Shown here: positions 33,506 through 45,864 of the stretch, piece after piece
Position numbering within the stretch: position 1 is the stretch's first letter
Layout of the letters: the number at the start of each line of letters is the position of its first letter
NCBI GenBank assembly: GCA_032622095.1
Contig: CP136068.1
Coordinates: 2,209,314 to 2,273,313, forward strand
DNA from: Siphonodentalium dalli
Taxonomy: Eukaryota; Mollusca; Scaphopoda; Gadilida; Siphonodentaliidae
DNA: 64,000 bases
Direction of reading: 5' to 3'
The notes under the pieces: model-generated
The model's database searches: none
Seen by the model: the letters and a program-made list of their open reading frames with translations, nothing else
What the model was told of the DNA's origin: nothing
Position numbers and translations under genes: made by a program

Positions 33506-35175
33506 CTAGGGGGTTGCCCGTCACAAAATGACGGGTATATAAATGTTCTTTGTTATTTTCTAGTGTCCGCGTTCATGGACACATGGAATGGTCATGCTTC
33601 TCCTTTTTGTTACTGGATGCGCGTTGGAACACTTTATTTCACTAAAACTGTATTTCTACACACACAGTCCACATATGCGCATGCACATATTGAACGAAAC
33701 AAAATCAGTATATTATTTAAATACTATGCACCAACTGAAACATACTCAATTCAGGAGCTTACATTCGGGAGCTTGCTGCACATTTTGAAAGGACCCCCTT
33801 TGGAACCTGTATTCAGCATGCCGACTAATGATCACACGCCTGCACTGCGCGGCCCGTTTGTATGAACACTTTATTTCAATAAAACTGTATTTTTTACCCC
33901 CACCCCCATCTCCCCGACCCATGTATATGCATGCACATATGGAACGCAACAATCAAAATATTTTACTTTATCTATACTAACTGAAACAGGCTCAATTCGG
34001 AATCTTTATTTAGAGGGGGAGGGGCCTATGTACAGCCCTATCTGCGCTTCGCGCACATTATATGATCTTAAACTGGTGAGCTTCGCGCACATATATGGAA
34101 CTTGCAGCACATTTTAAACGGACCCTGTATTCAACATGCAGCCTATTGATCACACGCCCTGCACTGCGTGGCCCATTTGTATGAACACTTTATTTCAATA
34201 AAACTGTATTTTTGCTCCCACCATCATCTCTACAACCCACGTATGTGCATGCACATATATGGAACGCAACAATCAAGATATTTTACTTAATCTATACTAA
34301 CTGAAACAGGCTCAATTCGGAACCTTTATTTAGCGGGGAAGGGGCCTGCAGCCCCTTTGTGAGCTTCGCGCACATTATATGAATTTAAACAGCGTGCGCT
34401 TCGCGCATTGTGATCTTTTAAACATTTTTCTTGTATCAGATTTGCACTCAGCCGAAAGATTAAAAGAGCATTAATTAGCGTCGGCAGTATTGTTTACACT
34501 GTAGGCCCTATTGTTAGGCCTGTCCCGGGAATGTGCTTTTTCCAACTGAGTTCCGGCGAGTTCACGGTACCACTGGCGGGAGGTCAGACTGTGTCCATAC
34601 TCCTTCGATTCCACACTCAATGCACAACTTTCGTATCAAAGACAGCATTCTTTACTTATGTTCAAATCAAACTGGCAAATTAAAATAGCATATTAGCACC
34701 CATTCCCAACGACGAACGTTCGAGTCTTGACTCTACACCCCACTATACATGCACTTCCGCGACAAAATCAACATTCGTTACCTAAATTCACACTGAACCT
34801 GAACTGACACATTAATTTAGCGCCTATTTCCAACAACGCTTTGGTAGAGCGCATGGAAGTTTCGCCTACAATAGCAAAGCAAGTGTTGGTTTGCGTTCGA
34901 CGTCAATGACGTCATTTCGACAAACGTCATAAGAAATAGTGTCTACTTGAGTGCAAATGCTGCATTTGGGGACCATGTTAGATCTCAGGTTTGCTTTGAC
35001 CAATCGGCGTGAAAATTGGTGAGTCACCTTTTATGACACACTATAGGTCGTGGTACAAATTTGGGTCACATTGGATGCATGGTTGAAAAGTTATAAACGC
35101 GCCAAAAGCGTGACCGAGTTATACACACACACACAGATACACACACACACAGACGACGGGTTTTATATATATAGA
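33506..35175 (-). mobile_element. Non-autonomous Helitron A (1670 bp)
   Basis: In minus orientation, its 5' end TCTATATATATAAAACCC is at 35175. Its 3' end at 33506 is CTAG, preceded by the perfect hairpin CCCGTCA-TTTTG-TGACGGG (33518-33536). Host A is at 33505. It carries repeated blocks with GCTTCGCGCAC, 'gaacactttatttcaat' and 'ggaacgcaacaatcaa', and a CA-rich tract near its 5' end. No Rep/helicase gene. Confidence 0.85.
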
Positions 35176-37792
35176 CTAGGGGGTTGCCCGTCACAAAATG
35201 ACGGGTATATAAATGTTCTTTGTTATTTTCTAGTGTCCGCGTTCATGGGCACATGGAATGGTCATGCTTCTCCTTTTTGTTACTGGGTGCGCGTTGGAAC
35301 ACTTTATTTCACTAAACCTGTATTTCTATACACCCAGTCCACATATATGCGCATGCACATATTGAACGAAACAAATTCAGTATATTATTTAAATACTATG
35401 CACCAACTGAAACATACTCAATTCAGGAGCCTTCATTCGGGAGCTTGCTGCACATTCTGAACGGACCCCCCTTGGAACCTGTATTCAGCATGCCGCCTAA
35501 TAATCACCTGAACTGCGCGGCCCGTTTGTATGAACACTTTATTTCAATAAAACTGTATTTTTACCCCCACCCCATCTTTCCAACCCATGTATATGCATGC
35601 ACATATGGAACGCAACAATCAAAATATTTTACTTTATCTATATATACTAACTGAAACAGGCTCAATTCGGAATCTTACGGCCCTTCCTGCGCTTCGCGCA
35701 CATTATATGATCTTAAACTGCGTGAGCTTCGCGCACATATCTAGGGAGCTTGCAGCACATTTTAAATGGACCTCCTTTGGATCCTGTATTCAGCATGCAG
35801 CATATTGATCACACGCCCTCCACTGCGCGGTCCATTTGTATGAACACTTTATTTCAATATAACTGTATCCCCCCCCACCGTCATCTCCACAACCCAGTAT
35901 ATGCATGCATATATATGGAACGCAACAATCAAGATATTTTACTTAATCTATACTAACTGAAACAGGCTCAATTCGGAACCTTTATTTAGCGGGGGAGGGG
36001 CCTGCAGCCCCTTTGTGAGCTTCGCGCACATAAACTGCGTGCGCTTCGCGCATTGTGATCTTTTAAACATTTATTCTTTTATCAGATTTGCACTCAACCG
36101 AAAGATTAAAAGAGCATTAATTAGCGTCGGCAGTATTGTTTGCACTGTAGGTCCTATTATTAGGCCTGCCCCGGGAATGTGCTTTTTCTAACTGAGTTCC
36201 GACGAATTTACTGAGTTCACGGTACCCACTGGCGGGAGGTCAGACTGTCCATTCGCCACAAAATGACGGGTATATAAATTTTCTTTGTTATTTTCTAGTG
36301 TCCGCGTTCATGGACACATGAAATTGTCATGTTTCTCCTTTTTGTTACTGGATGCGCATTGGAACACTTTATTTCACTAAAACTGTATTTCTACACACCC
36401 AGTCCACATATATATGCGCAACGAAACAAAATCAGTATATTATTTAAATACTATGCAACAACTGAAACATACTCAATTCAGGAGCCTACATTCGGAAGCT
36501 TGCTGCATATTTTGAACGGACCCCCTTTGGAACCTGTATTCAGCATGCCGCCTAATGATCACACGCCTGCACTGCCTGGCCCGTTTGTATGAACACTTTA
36601 TTTCAATAAAACTGTATTTTTACCCCCACCCCCATCTCCCCGACCCATGTATATGCATGCACATATGGAACGCAACAATCAAAATATTTTACTTTATCTA
36701 TACTAACTGAAACAGGCTCAATTCGGAATCTTTATTTAGAGGGGAGGGGCCTATGTACAGCCCCTTTCTGCGCTTCGTGCACATTATATGATCTTAAACT
36801 GCGTGAGCTTCGCGCACATAAATAGGGAGCTTGCAGCACATTTTAAACGGACCCTGTATTCAGCATGCAGCCTATTGATCACACGCCCTGCACTGCGTGG
36901 CCCATTTGTATGAACACTTTATTTCAATAAAACTGTATTTTTGCCCCCACCATCATCTCCCCAACCCACGTATATGATGTACATATATGGAACGCAACAA
37001 TCGAGATATTTTACTTAATCTATACTGACTGAAACAGGCTCAATTCTGAACCTTTATTTAGCGGGGAATGGGGCCTGCAGCCCCTTTATGAGCTTCGCGC
37101 ACATTATATGAATTTAAAACGCGGAGTTCACGGTACCCACTGGGTACCGCCTACCCGCGTTTTTCCGGTACTCCTTCGATTCCACACTCAATGCACAACT
37201 TTCGTATCAAAGACAGCATTCTTTACTTGTGTTCAAACCCAACTGGCAAATTAAAATACCATATTAGCACCCATTCCCAACGACGAACGTTTGAGTCTTG
37301 GCTCTGCAAACCACTACATCCACCCATTCCCAACGACGGTAGAACGTTCGAGTCTTGACTCTACACCCCACTATACATGCACTTCCGCGACAAAATCAAC
37401 ATTCGTTACCTAAATTCACACTGAACCTGAACTGACACATTAATTTCCAACAACGCTTTGGTAGAGCGCATGGAAGTTTCGCCTACAATAGCAAAGCAAG
37501 TATTGGTTTGTGTTCGACGTCAATGACGTCATTTCGACAAACGTCATAAGAAATAGTGTCTACTTGAGTGCAAATGCTGCATTTGGGGACCATGTTAGAT
37601 CTCAGGTTTGCTTTAACCAATCGGCGTGAAATTTGGTGAGTCACCTTTTATGAGACACTACAGGTCGGGATACAAATTTGGGCCACATAGGACGCATGGT
37701 TGAAAAGTTATAAACGCGCCAAAAGCGTGACCGAGTTATACACACACAGACAGATACACACACACACAGACGACGGGTTTTATATATATAGA
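35176..37792 (-). mobile_element. Non-autonomous Helitron B (2617 bp), abutting A
   Basis: The structure is as in Helitron A. CTAG is at 35176-35179, next to the same hairpin. The 5' end, TCTATATATATAAAACCC on the minus strand, is at 37792, followed by host T at 37793. It is longer because it contains an internal second copy of the 3' part starting near 36252, which lacks the terminal CTAGGGGGTTG. The two elements touch without any spacer. The combined insertion lies between A and T with no target duplication. Confidence 0.85.
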
Positions 37793-37803
37793 TTGTCGGT
37801 TAA

Positions 37804-38194
37804 CCCTTTACCCAACAAACCGGCCAAAACCGGCCAAATAAAGCTTCAACAGCCTCAAATATCTTCGGTCTGTCTCAATAGAACCATACAAATACGGATA
37901 TCATTGGAACCGGCTCCTTGACCACATTGTGATAGTTACAGTTATGCCCTGTGCCAATGCATTCTCTTATATATGCGAGTCGACCATAGGTCGCCTCGCA
38001 TATATAAGAGAATGCATTGGCCTAAAAAAAATCTTTTTAAACACTTTTTACCATTTTTACTTACATTCTTTAACAATTTTATAATTTTTAATGTGTTAAG
38101 CCAATGCATTCTCTTATATATGCGAGGCGACCTATGGTCGACTCGCATATATAAGAGAATGCATTGGCACAGGGCCGTTCTGTTGGGTAAAGTG
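37804..38194. mobile_element. piggyBac-like double-hairpin MITE, copy 1 (391 bp)
   Basis: TTAA is at 37800-37803 and 38195-38198. The termini are CCCTTTACCCAACA and near-inverse. Inside are two 66-bp hairpins, about 37954-38020 and 38101-38167. Each is itself a palindrome of CCAATGCATTCTCTTATATA with a GCGA..TCGC tip. The block 'aaaccggccaaaaccggcc' follows the left end. Related copies are at 50394, 51164 and 53195. Confidence 0.85.
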
Positions 38195-38198
38195 TTAA

Positions 38199-38229
38199 TT
38201 CGAGGATGAGTGTTATTATTATATTGTCG
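38199..38229. repeat. Short duplication preserving the Helitron empty site
   Basis: The 31 bp starting TTCGAGGATGAGTG and ending ATTGTCG equal 33481-33505 joined to 37793-37798. This is the unoccupied version of the site into which Helitrons A and B inserted. Confidence 0.85.
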
Positions 38230-38554
38230 ATATACAGTGGGCGACAAACACCCGCTCACCAGAAAACGATTTTATGAAGTTATAACAACATTGCCTTTAA
38301 AAAAATGTTTGCAGATTAAAAAATATGTAAGCGCCGCCGGTGATAAATGAAGCTTTTATATGTAGCACCCATGCAGGTAGGTATGTCGGAGACACCGACG
38401 AATAGTTTTTTACGTACAAATCTTGACACTCGTTTGCTCGAAATTAGGATATTGGTCGTTGTGCGAAATTAATACGTTTCTCCGTATCGAATTACATTAT
38501 ATGAAAACGCGATCAAATTTTTACTTACGTTCATCCATATTGTACTCATGGATA
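38230..38554. other. No gene recognised
   Basis: AT-rich apparently unique sequence. Confidence 0.3.
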
Positions 38555-38805
38555 ATTAAATTATATGCCATAATTTCATAAACATAAGCAGAACAACATA
38601 AACAGAAACAACAAAAAACTCCAGTTAAAACAGTGTATACTTGGATAATTGCACGATATGCCATAATTTCACAAACATAAACATAACAACAAAACATAAA
38701 CAGCCACAAACAAAACTCCAGTTAAAACAGTGTATTCGTGGATAATAACATGATATGCCATAATGTCTCAAACATAAACATAACAACATCAACACAAACA
38801 ACCGA
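38555..38805. repeat. Tandem repeat, ~95 bp x 3
   Basis: Units begin near 38565, 38658 and 38755 with ATGCCATAAT and contain CTCCAGTTAAAACAGTGTAT. Confidence 0.85.
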
Positions 38806-38910
38806 ACACTTCAATAAAAACAGACTGTATGTACAATGTGCGATCAGGCGATCAGCCGAACACTTCAACAAAAACAGACTGTATGTACAATGTGCGATCA
38901 GGCGATCAGG
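38806..38910. repeat. Tandem duplication, ~53 bp x 2
   Basis: Two copies of 'cgaacacttcaa(t/c)aaaaacag' followed by 'actgtatgtacaatgtgcga' and 'tcaggcgatcag'. Confidence 0.85.
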
Positions 38911-39045
38911 CACGCGGTCAGTCTGGGTGAACGTCGACTCTATATTTGAAATATAGAGTCTGGAGCTAATGTCGCCAAAACCATTTCTATTCAGCGAAGA
39001 GCTTCCCCAAAATGACGTCACGGATTTAAAAAAATACATCGATGA

Positions 39046-39365
39046 TTGACAGGTGTCCCCACGTGTTATTTGTTGTGCTTCGCCGACTCATCAACCCACA
39101 GAAGGCCTGTGTCGCGACATAAACTTACAGAAGATAATATTTGTCGTGTGTGCGACTATTCTTTTTCGGGAGATGAACTCGCTGCATCAACGGGAAAGCT
39201 GCTCTCGCTAAAAATAAGGTCGTCATCAAAAATGATGCTTTAGAACTATTTAAAAGCATAAAATTAAGTCATTTCCTCGGTGTTTGACTTTCAGATGACT
39301 TTTTTACGGCAAATAATTTGATTTGCAAACCATGTTACAATAAAGTAAATCAAATACACGGACAT
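39046..39365 (+). pseudogene. Broken zinc-binding-domain gene fragment
   Basis: A short frame contains CRVCDYSF near 39145-39170. After a frame change, FFTANNLICKPCYNKV appears at about 39298-39345. The two C-x2-C pairs in this spacing suggest one zinc-binding domain, as found at the N terminus of many uncharacterised invertebrate transposon-related proteins. A stop before the second half, and no room for a real intron, argue for a pseudogene. The following frame (39364-39750) is not recognised. Confidence 0.35.
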
Positions 39366-39928
39366 GAGTAAAGTTCTATTTATATTTCTGGGAGGCCAAG
39401 TTGGTACCATACGCAGGCCTATCTATCAGGTCCAGCACATCCTTCAAATTAATCGGAATCGTACCGAATATATAATTTCGAAGCCATTTTTTCTGTCTCT
39501 GTTGTATTTGCAAGCCTCGAAATCCGCTCTGTTACTATATTTAGAGGTGACATTATGGGAGTCTCCGCCCACTAACACTTGTTTATTAACCCATACCGGT
39601 TTCATTGGACGGAAAATAATTTACGCAATCAATCAGATTACGGAATCCCGAGGACTTGGAAATGAGATAGCGATGTTATCCGTCAGACCTAATATTCAAT
39701 GTTGTAATGAATATTTAGGTATGAGTTTACTCAGACAGGCACGCGGTTGAAACTGAAATGCATTTTGTTCTTAGTGTAGTGCGTCCTTCGATCTAAGGCA
39801 AAGACTATTACGAGATATTAAAGATTACGTGTGTGAATTTCGATAATGAGCGATAATGAAACCACTCAAACGATTATGAGAAATAATGATAAAAAATAAT
39901 TTAAACTGGAAATGTACCAACTCAGCGC

Positions 39929-40872
39929 AATGGAGCTTTCCACAGAGGCCACACCCACAGCGGTAGTCCCGTCCACTGGTAAAAATACTTTATCCACATA
40001 AATATTGTCTGTTACCCGAGATCGACTTCCGAAGTGAACACATCAGCACTTGGTCATATGTTAACTAGCTGAAACAGACTCATGTATATGATTCGTTCAA
40101 ATTTGATCTTTTAACCAGTTAGATTTTTTTTTAATTATTTAGATTCAATTTTTTTTTAGATTGAACTTTGATCTGCTGTTGAACAAAAACAAAATAAAAA
40201 TAATTTTTTTTTAATTAAATTTGTTTTATTTTCTTTTTAGATTTTGAGATTGAATCTTGAAAATTTGTTTTAATTTTTTAATTTAAATTTTTTTTTATTT
40301 AAGTAAATTTATTTTTTATTTAATTTGAAAATTTTCTTTTTAGATTTTTAGATTGAAACTTCTTGCTAAAAAATTTGAATTTTTTTTTTTTTTTTTTTTT
40401 AAATTAATTTGAAAAAAATAAAATAATTTAAAATATAAGTTCGTTATAACATCTGCCGTGGTACCCAGAGGCACCACACCAAATTTGGTTAAAATCGATG
40501 CATACAGACCAGAACAGACAGACAGATCACTGAACTCTAATATAATACATTTGTTTTGCCATTAAATGTGAAAATTATGACAAGTGTCATGCTAAACGAA
40601 AAACATTGTTATAATCACGGATAAATTTATAACATCATGCCGCAAATATAAATCTCAGTATATTATGATTTGACAACAAAAAAGTTGCTTGAATATAGCC
40701 AATTTAACACTGTATGTATGCATGGATATCAAAATTAGGGTGAAGAAAGATGGCGTCGAAAAAATATCCGCAGCCACCGGCCGGCTCGGCATCTGATTGG
40801 TCGAATATATTCTAATAAATTGCCATTGGGCGGGACTACGCTGTGGGCGTGGCCTCCGTGGAAAGCTCCATT
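39929..40872. mobile_element. TIR element (944 bp)
   Basis: The ends AATGGAGCTTTCCAC and GTGGAAAGCTCCATT continue as inverted repeats for about 55 bp (GAGGCCAC.CCCACAGCG). The interior holds a T-rich stretch at 40120-40420 and an inverse copy of the AT-rich interspersed repeat (40090-40545). No coding region. A target duplication is not obvious. Confidence 0.7.
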
Positions 40873-40936
40873 TGATAAATATTGTTATTTATCCGGACAA
40901 TATTATTGAGAAAAATTAATTTTGAAACATTAACGA

Positions 40937-42878
40937 ATGACTCCGATGGCAATCAGTTTCAAGACAAAAGCTCCATTATTAACAAAACATACGAACATAA
41001 TTATTATCGACGCACTAAAGAATTCTTCCACCGATTGTTTAACTGTAAACTCTAACGGAACAGACAGATTCAGCCAAACAACTGGATGGAATGTACACGT
41101 GAAGCGTTTGCACAGTGAAGCTAGGGAATTTTTCTCTATATGGGTTAATCAAGGAAGACCTCGATATGGATACATTTATGACACTATGTGTCGAAGACGA
41201 TCAATATTCAAATCCGCTCTGAGAAAATGCAAATCGAACGTTGAGCAGGTTAAAGCTCATGAACTAGCTAAGAACCTGTGTAGTAACAATGTAAATGCAT
41301 TTTGGAAATCTGTTTCAAAAGGAGCCAAATGTGGAAACGCAAACTCGATAGGTGCAGCAAATGGCGAGGCTGATACTGCCGAAATGTGGGGCGAACATTT
41401 CAGAAACATCTTTTCTAACAATGAGGAATCACTGGACAATAATTGCATAGGTACAAATGACAACAATTTTGGGTCAACGCAAGGCGATGCAATCATAAAT
41501 GTTACTGAAACTGATGTGATCGATGCCGTAAACAAACTTAAGACTGGTAAATCTGCGGGACCAGATGATATAACGGCTGAGCACTTAAAATTCTGCGACA
41601 GCCATATTTTCAAGTGCCTCACCATAATATTCAATGCTATAATCAAACATGGACACCTTCCCCCAAATTTGTGCCCATTTTGAAAAATAAAGCTGGGAAT
41701 ATTGCCGACAAAGACAATTACCGTACAGTAGCGATATCCTGTGTCATATCAAAAGTATTGGAAATTGTGTTATTTAGTAAATGCTCTGAACAATTATATA
41801 CCACAGACAACCAGTTTGGTTTAAAAAAAGATCATTCAACGGACGGCTGCATATTTGCACTAAAAGAAGCGATACGACATTATAATTCTAAGGACACTCC
41901 CGTTTTCGTGTGCTTCTTGGACGCAAGTAAAATGTTTGATCGAGTCAACCATGAAATGCCACTACGTCATCTATAGAGCAGTGTCTAGATCAGTGCCATC
42001 AACTATTATTCGGATCCTTAAGGACTTGTTTCTAAATCAGATGTATCATGTTCGCTGGGGACAAACATAATCGACATGCTTCCGGCCCACGAGTGGTGTT
42101 AGACAGGGTGGCATAATAAGCCCTTATTTATTTAATGTGTATATCAACGAGATTAGCGAAAGACTGAATACATGTGACGTTGGGTGCATTGTTGGCAGTG
42201 TAAACAATCAATCATTTATGTTATGCTGATATGTGTATTATTACACCATCTTTGGAGGGACTACGTCGTTTGTTGAGAATATGTGAACACGAGGTTAAGA
42301 AGATTTATTTAACTTATAATATTATAAAAACTGTGGGGATGACTTTTATCCCTAAATCTTTTCATATTCGGTCATTTCCAAAACTATATTTAATGGGCAA
42401 TGAACTTAAGTTCGTGTCCTCCTATAAGTGTCTCGGACATATACTCAACAACGATTTTTCCGATGATAATGATATTATGCGTCAATATCGGTCTATATGC
42501 TCTCGCTCAAATATGCTTATTAGAAAGTTTTACAAATGTTTGCCTAATATGAAAATGTATTTATTTCAAATGTTCGTATCTCCATTATATTGGTCTCATC
42601 TTTGAATGAACTATACCAAACGATGTGATAGCAAACTTACTGTTTGTTATAATAATGCATACAGAAAATTTATGGGTTATGAGAGATCATGTAGTGCGAG
42701 TGGGATGTTTGTAGGTGACAGAATGTGCTCTCTGACAGTGTTTATTCGAAAGGGTGTGTATGGATTTCGTGTAAGAATTTATAAATCTTTAAACAGTATT
42801 TTGAATGCTATTTGTAACTCAGATCTGATCTATCGGTCTAATTTATTCAATCATTGGAATCAACTTCTTTATATTTAA
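40937..42878 (+). pseudogene. Degenerate non-LTR retrotransposon
   Basis: Four frame segments follow the order of a LINE ORF. First (40937-41683): a pre-RT region ending TGKSAGPDDITAEHLKF. Second (41614-41976): fingers and palm with NYRTVAISCVISKVLE and FLDASKMFDRVNH. Third: GVRQGGIISPYLFNVYINEI near 42097. Fourth (42231-42605): the thumb with YKCLGHILNNDFSDD, then a tail to 42878. The YADD block near 42218 spans a frameshift or stop. A 3' region with AATAAA ends near 42945. The copy is inactive. The clade lies in the CR1/Rex1-like part of the tree by motif appearance. Confidence 0.85.
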
Positions 42879-42959
42879 TTTGTAATTATATGTTGTATGT
42901 ATGACTATATATGGGCATATCTTGCCTGAAATAAACACAATACAATGACGATAATCCAG

Positions 42960-44250
42960 ACAAGATTTTACAATTCACGACACGCCTTGTCAATTTGGCA
43001 TGTCGTCTCCGCCGTGACCACTGCATAATGTACATAAATTACTCATAGCATTATGTCGCCGAAAAAAAGGCAAATTTGAGGCACATCATGTGTGGTTGCT
43101 CCACTACGTGTCACGTACGATTAATATAAAACTAGCTAATTTCCTTCTCAGTTATTTGGAATATAATTTACGTTAACTTGAGCACTTGCCATCGTGTTTA
43201 TGTCAGAATGACAACGGTAACGGTATATATATGCAGTAATGAACTCTACTCTGATAATAACATAATACCGCTTTACAAAAAAAATTATAAAACAAATAAA
43301 CTTAAAGGATTACATCTGTGTAGTCTTTTATCAACCATTATCGATACCCGCTAACCCAAATGAGCACGTTGCCGAAATTTGTTTGTGGTAGGCCACCTGT
43401 AACTGAAGTTATGCCGATTCATGCGATTTAATATTACAATATGGATTATGCAGTCTGAATCGTTAATCTTCCTTCATGTGACGTCACATGACCGACTATT
43501 AGCAACACAGTGTCAAACTTGAAAGGCTGAGTGCATGTCGCAGTTGGCTTTTATCTTCTGATTGTTTATACAGAAACGGCTGGTCTCTCGTAACTGAACA
43601 TTTGTACAGTCTTATTATGTAGTTCCCGTTGACACCATCATTCCAGTCGATGAGTTCAGGACCAGGATGATGAACCAACTAAATCCATGATGGACGTCCC
43701 AGAAAACCCATTCGACCCAGTAAAGAATCAAATCAACTAATCATGACTTCCAAATTCAAATCAAATCAATTATATTATTACAAACCCTAATCATGAAGAG
43801 AAATTATCGCCAGTCGTTGCCAAAATAAAATTAGTCATAATCATCAGCCTGTTGATGGTGGACTGTAATCGGAAGAAGAAGAAGACTCAAAAGGGCAATA
43901 ATAATTAATTCAATTAAACAATTAATTATATACAAAAATGGTTGCAATCTGGTCGATGAAAATTAATTAAACGTTTATACCCATAGTAGAACTATATCGT
44001 AGTTACTAAATAGTTCCTAGGTCATTCATTTAATTCCAAGTGACTATGGCTCAGAAACAGGCTGACGTCATGACGTAAATGTATGCATAACTACGCGTGA
44101 CGAACATTCCGTATAGTCACTATAGCGTCGTGTTTGTGTCTCTCGGTGTGGATATACAATCAAAGTAAACAGCGGGGTAGTTGAACAAATCAAAAATAAT
44201 AATTATGGCATAATTAAAATACACTCATAGTAGCTGATGTGGATGCAGGG
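42960..44250. other. No gene recognised
   Basis: AT-rich sequence, apparently unique. No coding or RNA gene signals found. Confidence 0.35.
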
Positions 44251-44252
44251 CG

Positions 44253-44446
44253 ATGCACATGATGATGATGATGATGATGATGATCGATGATGGTGATGTC
44301 GATGATGTCGGTGATGACGAAGTTAAGGCGATGATGACAACGACGATAACGATGACGATACTGATGGATGACGATGACGACGACGCTGACGGCGATGATG
44401 GTGATGGTGGTGATGACGATGATGATGATGATGATGATGATTACAT
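44253..44446. repeat. (GAT)n trinucleotide microsatellite
   Basis: A long imperfect GAT/GAC repeat yields an open frame of Met and Asp runs. I treat the frame as spurious. Confidence 0.9.
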
Positions 44447-44684
44447 AAACAAAGGACCCCCCTTTTTGTACATACGCTGTAAATATGCTAAATAACTATA
44501 CTTTGTGCATAACAGCACGATGGAGTTATCAATAAAGCATCAGAGACTAAGAGTAAACAATTTTCAGCAGTCGTGGTATTGTGATTTTAATCACCCGCCA
44601 AAAGGCTCGTGGTTAAAACCACAATTTCACTCGTTGTGAAAATAAGTATTCTCGTTTACTATGAGTGTATTTGATGATTACGCA

Positions 44685-45005
44685 TGGGTTTGGGGGCATA
44701 ATGGTAAACATCAAAGGGCTGGCTATTGGCACCTATCATGGCATCATCCTGGCATTACTCTAAGACCGTCCAAGAAGGTTCCAAAGTTCCAAAGTTACGG
44801 TTCCAAGAAAGGTCCATATGGTTCCAAGTTTGGCACCGCTTACTGGGAGAATGTTCTAAATATATTTTGGAGGGGGTACAATGGCACCGATACTGCGAGT
44901 ACACAAAGACCGTCCACGAGAGGTGGGTTTGGCCTCATAATGGTAAGTCCCTATTGGCGTCTATTGGCACCGATCCTGCGAGTGACCAAAGACCGTCCAA
45001 GGTCC
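44685..45005. repeat. Left arm of the inverted repeat around the Crypton relic
   Basis: It contains ATCAAAGGGCTGGCTATTGG, ACCGCTTACTGGGAGAATGT and GACCGTCCACGAGAGGTGGG. The inverse of the same series occurs at 48795-49130. The 3.8 kb between holds a SINE, the Crypton relic and repeats. Confidence 0.8.
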
Positions 45006-45009
45006 TTTT

Positions 45010-45265
45010 AACTTACACCCACCGCGAGTGTCGTGCGTCCCTTTAGAGTGCCTTGTCTCCCTTTAATATTCACACACCGAGATTGCATCACCTCCCGTTA
45101 ACATGCATTGTAAGCGTTTTGTCTCCCTTTAATATTCACACACCGAGATTGCCTCGTGTCACTTTAACATGCACGCGCCGAGATTGTATCACATCACCTT
45201 AATATTCACACTGAGTACCTCGTGTCCCTTTAATATTCACACACTGAGAGTGCCATCTTTAACAT
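45010..45265. repeat. Degenerate tandem repeat, ~55-60 bp
   Basis: Five or so units with 'ctccctttaatattcacaca' and 'ccgagattgc(a/c)tc'. Similar units recur in the same orientation at about 47640-47850, on the other side of the Crypton relic. Confidence 0.7.
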
Positions 45266-45277
45266 CGCGAGCGCAGA

Positions 45278-45684
45278 GAAGTCGGTGGCCGAGAGGTAGC
45301 GTACTGGTATCTCGTGCTATCGGACCGGGGATCGCAACCTGGTCAGGGTATTCTGACAAAAATCAGAACTCGGTCAGATACCAAGTTTGTCAGGCTGAAA
45401 AGTCTCATTCGAGATCACTGAATAAAGATCCGAATGCAAAATGCCGACTTCCCCCCATTACAACACTTGTCCAGGTATGTTGTCGTGGGTGCAGTACGCT
45501 GTCCGATCGGGCGCGGACATTAATGGCTGACCCGTGTACACGCCTCGGTGTGTGCACGTTAAAGAACGCTACTGGAGTCACCACAGGGTTATAAAGTTAC
45601 TTGGCCGTGATAGCACCTGGACCTTCACATAATCCTCAGCACATTGAGGGCGATGGAGTATCAAGTAGATAGATAGATAGCGCA
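45278..45684 (+). repeat. tRNA-derived SINE
   Basis: The tRNA-like head has A box TGGCCGAGAGG (45286-45296) and a degenerate B box GGATCGCAACC (45329-45339). A ~200-bp body with GTGTGTGCACGTTAAAGAAC and 'ctggagtcaccacagggtta' follows, then a tail of (TAGA) repeats at about 45667-45683. This head-body-tail order is that of a Pol III SINE. The body resembles conserved central domains of metazoan SINE superfamilies, but I cannot name which. Confidence 0.75.
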
Positions 45685-45864
45685 TTTTCTCCCAACCCCT
45701 ACACACTTTAGCACAGGCAGCCCGTGTGAGATAGCTGGGTGAGATTTCCCTGTCTCACATAACACGTGACCTGCTATCTCACACTACCCACGTGACTACT
45801 TCACCTATATAATTAATAGCCGGAACTATTTTTATGTGAGCCGTCTGCATTTGTCAACAAAACA

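Noticed and set aside
35050-36592. Several plus-strand frames of 70-136 residues
   Set aside because: Repeated near-identically in Helitrons A and B, antisense to the elements and without domains.
44253-44495. Asp/Met-rich open frame
   Set aside because: A (GAT)n microsatellite translated in frame; not a gene.
45278-45350. Functional tRNA gene
   Set aside because: A and B boxes are present but the cloverleaf is poor and the unit continues into a SINE body with a (TAGA)n tail.
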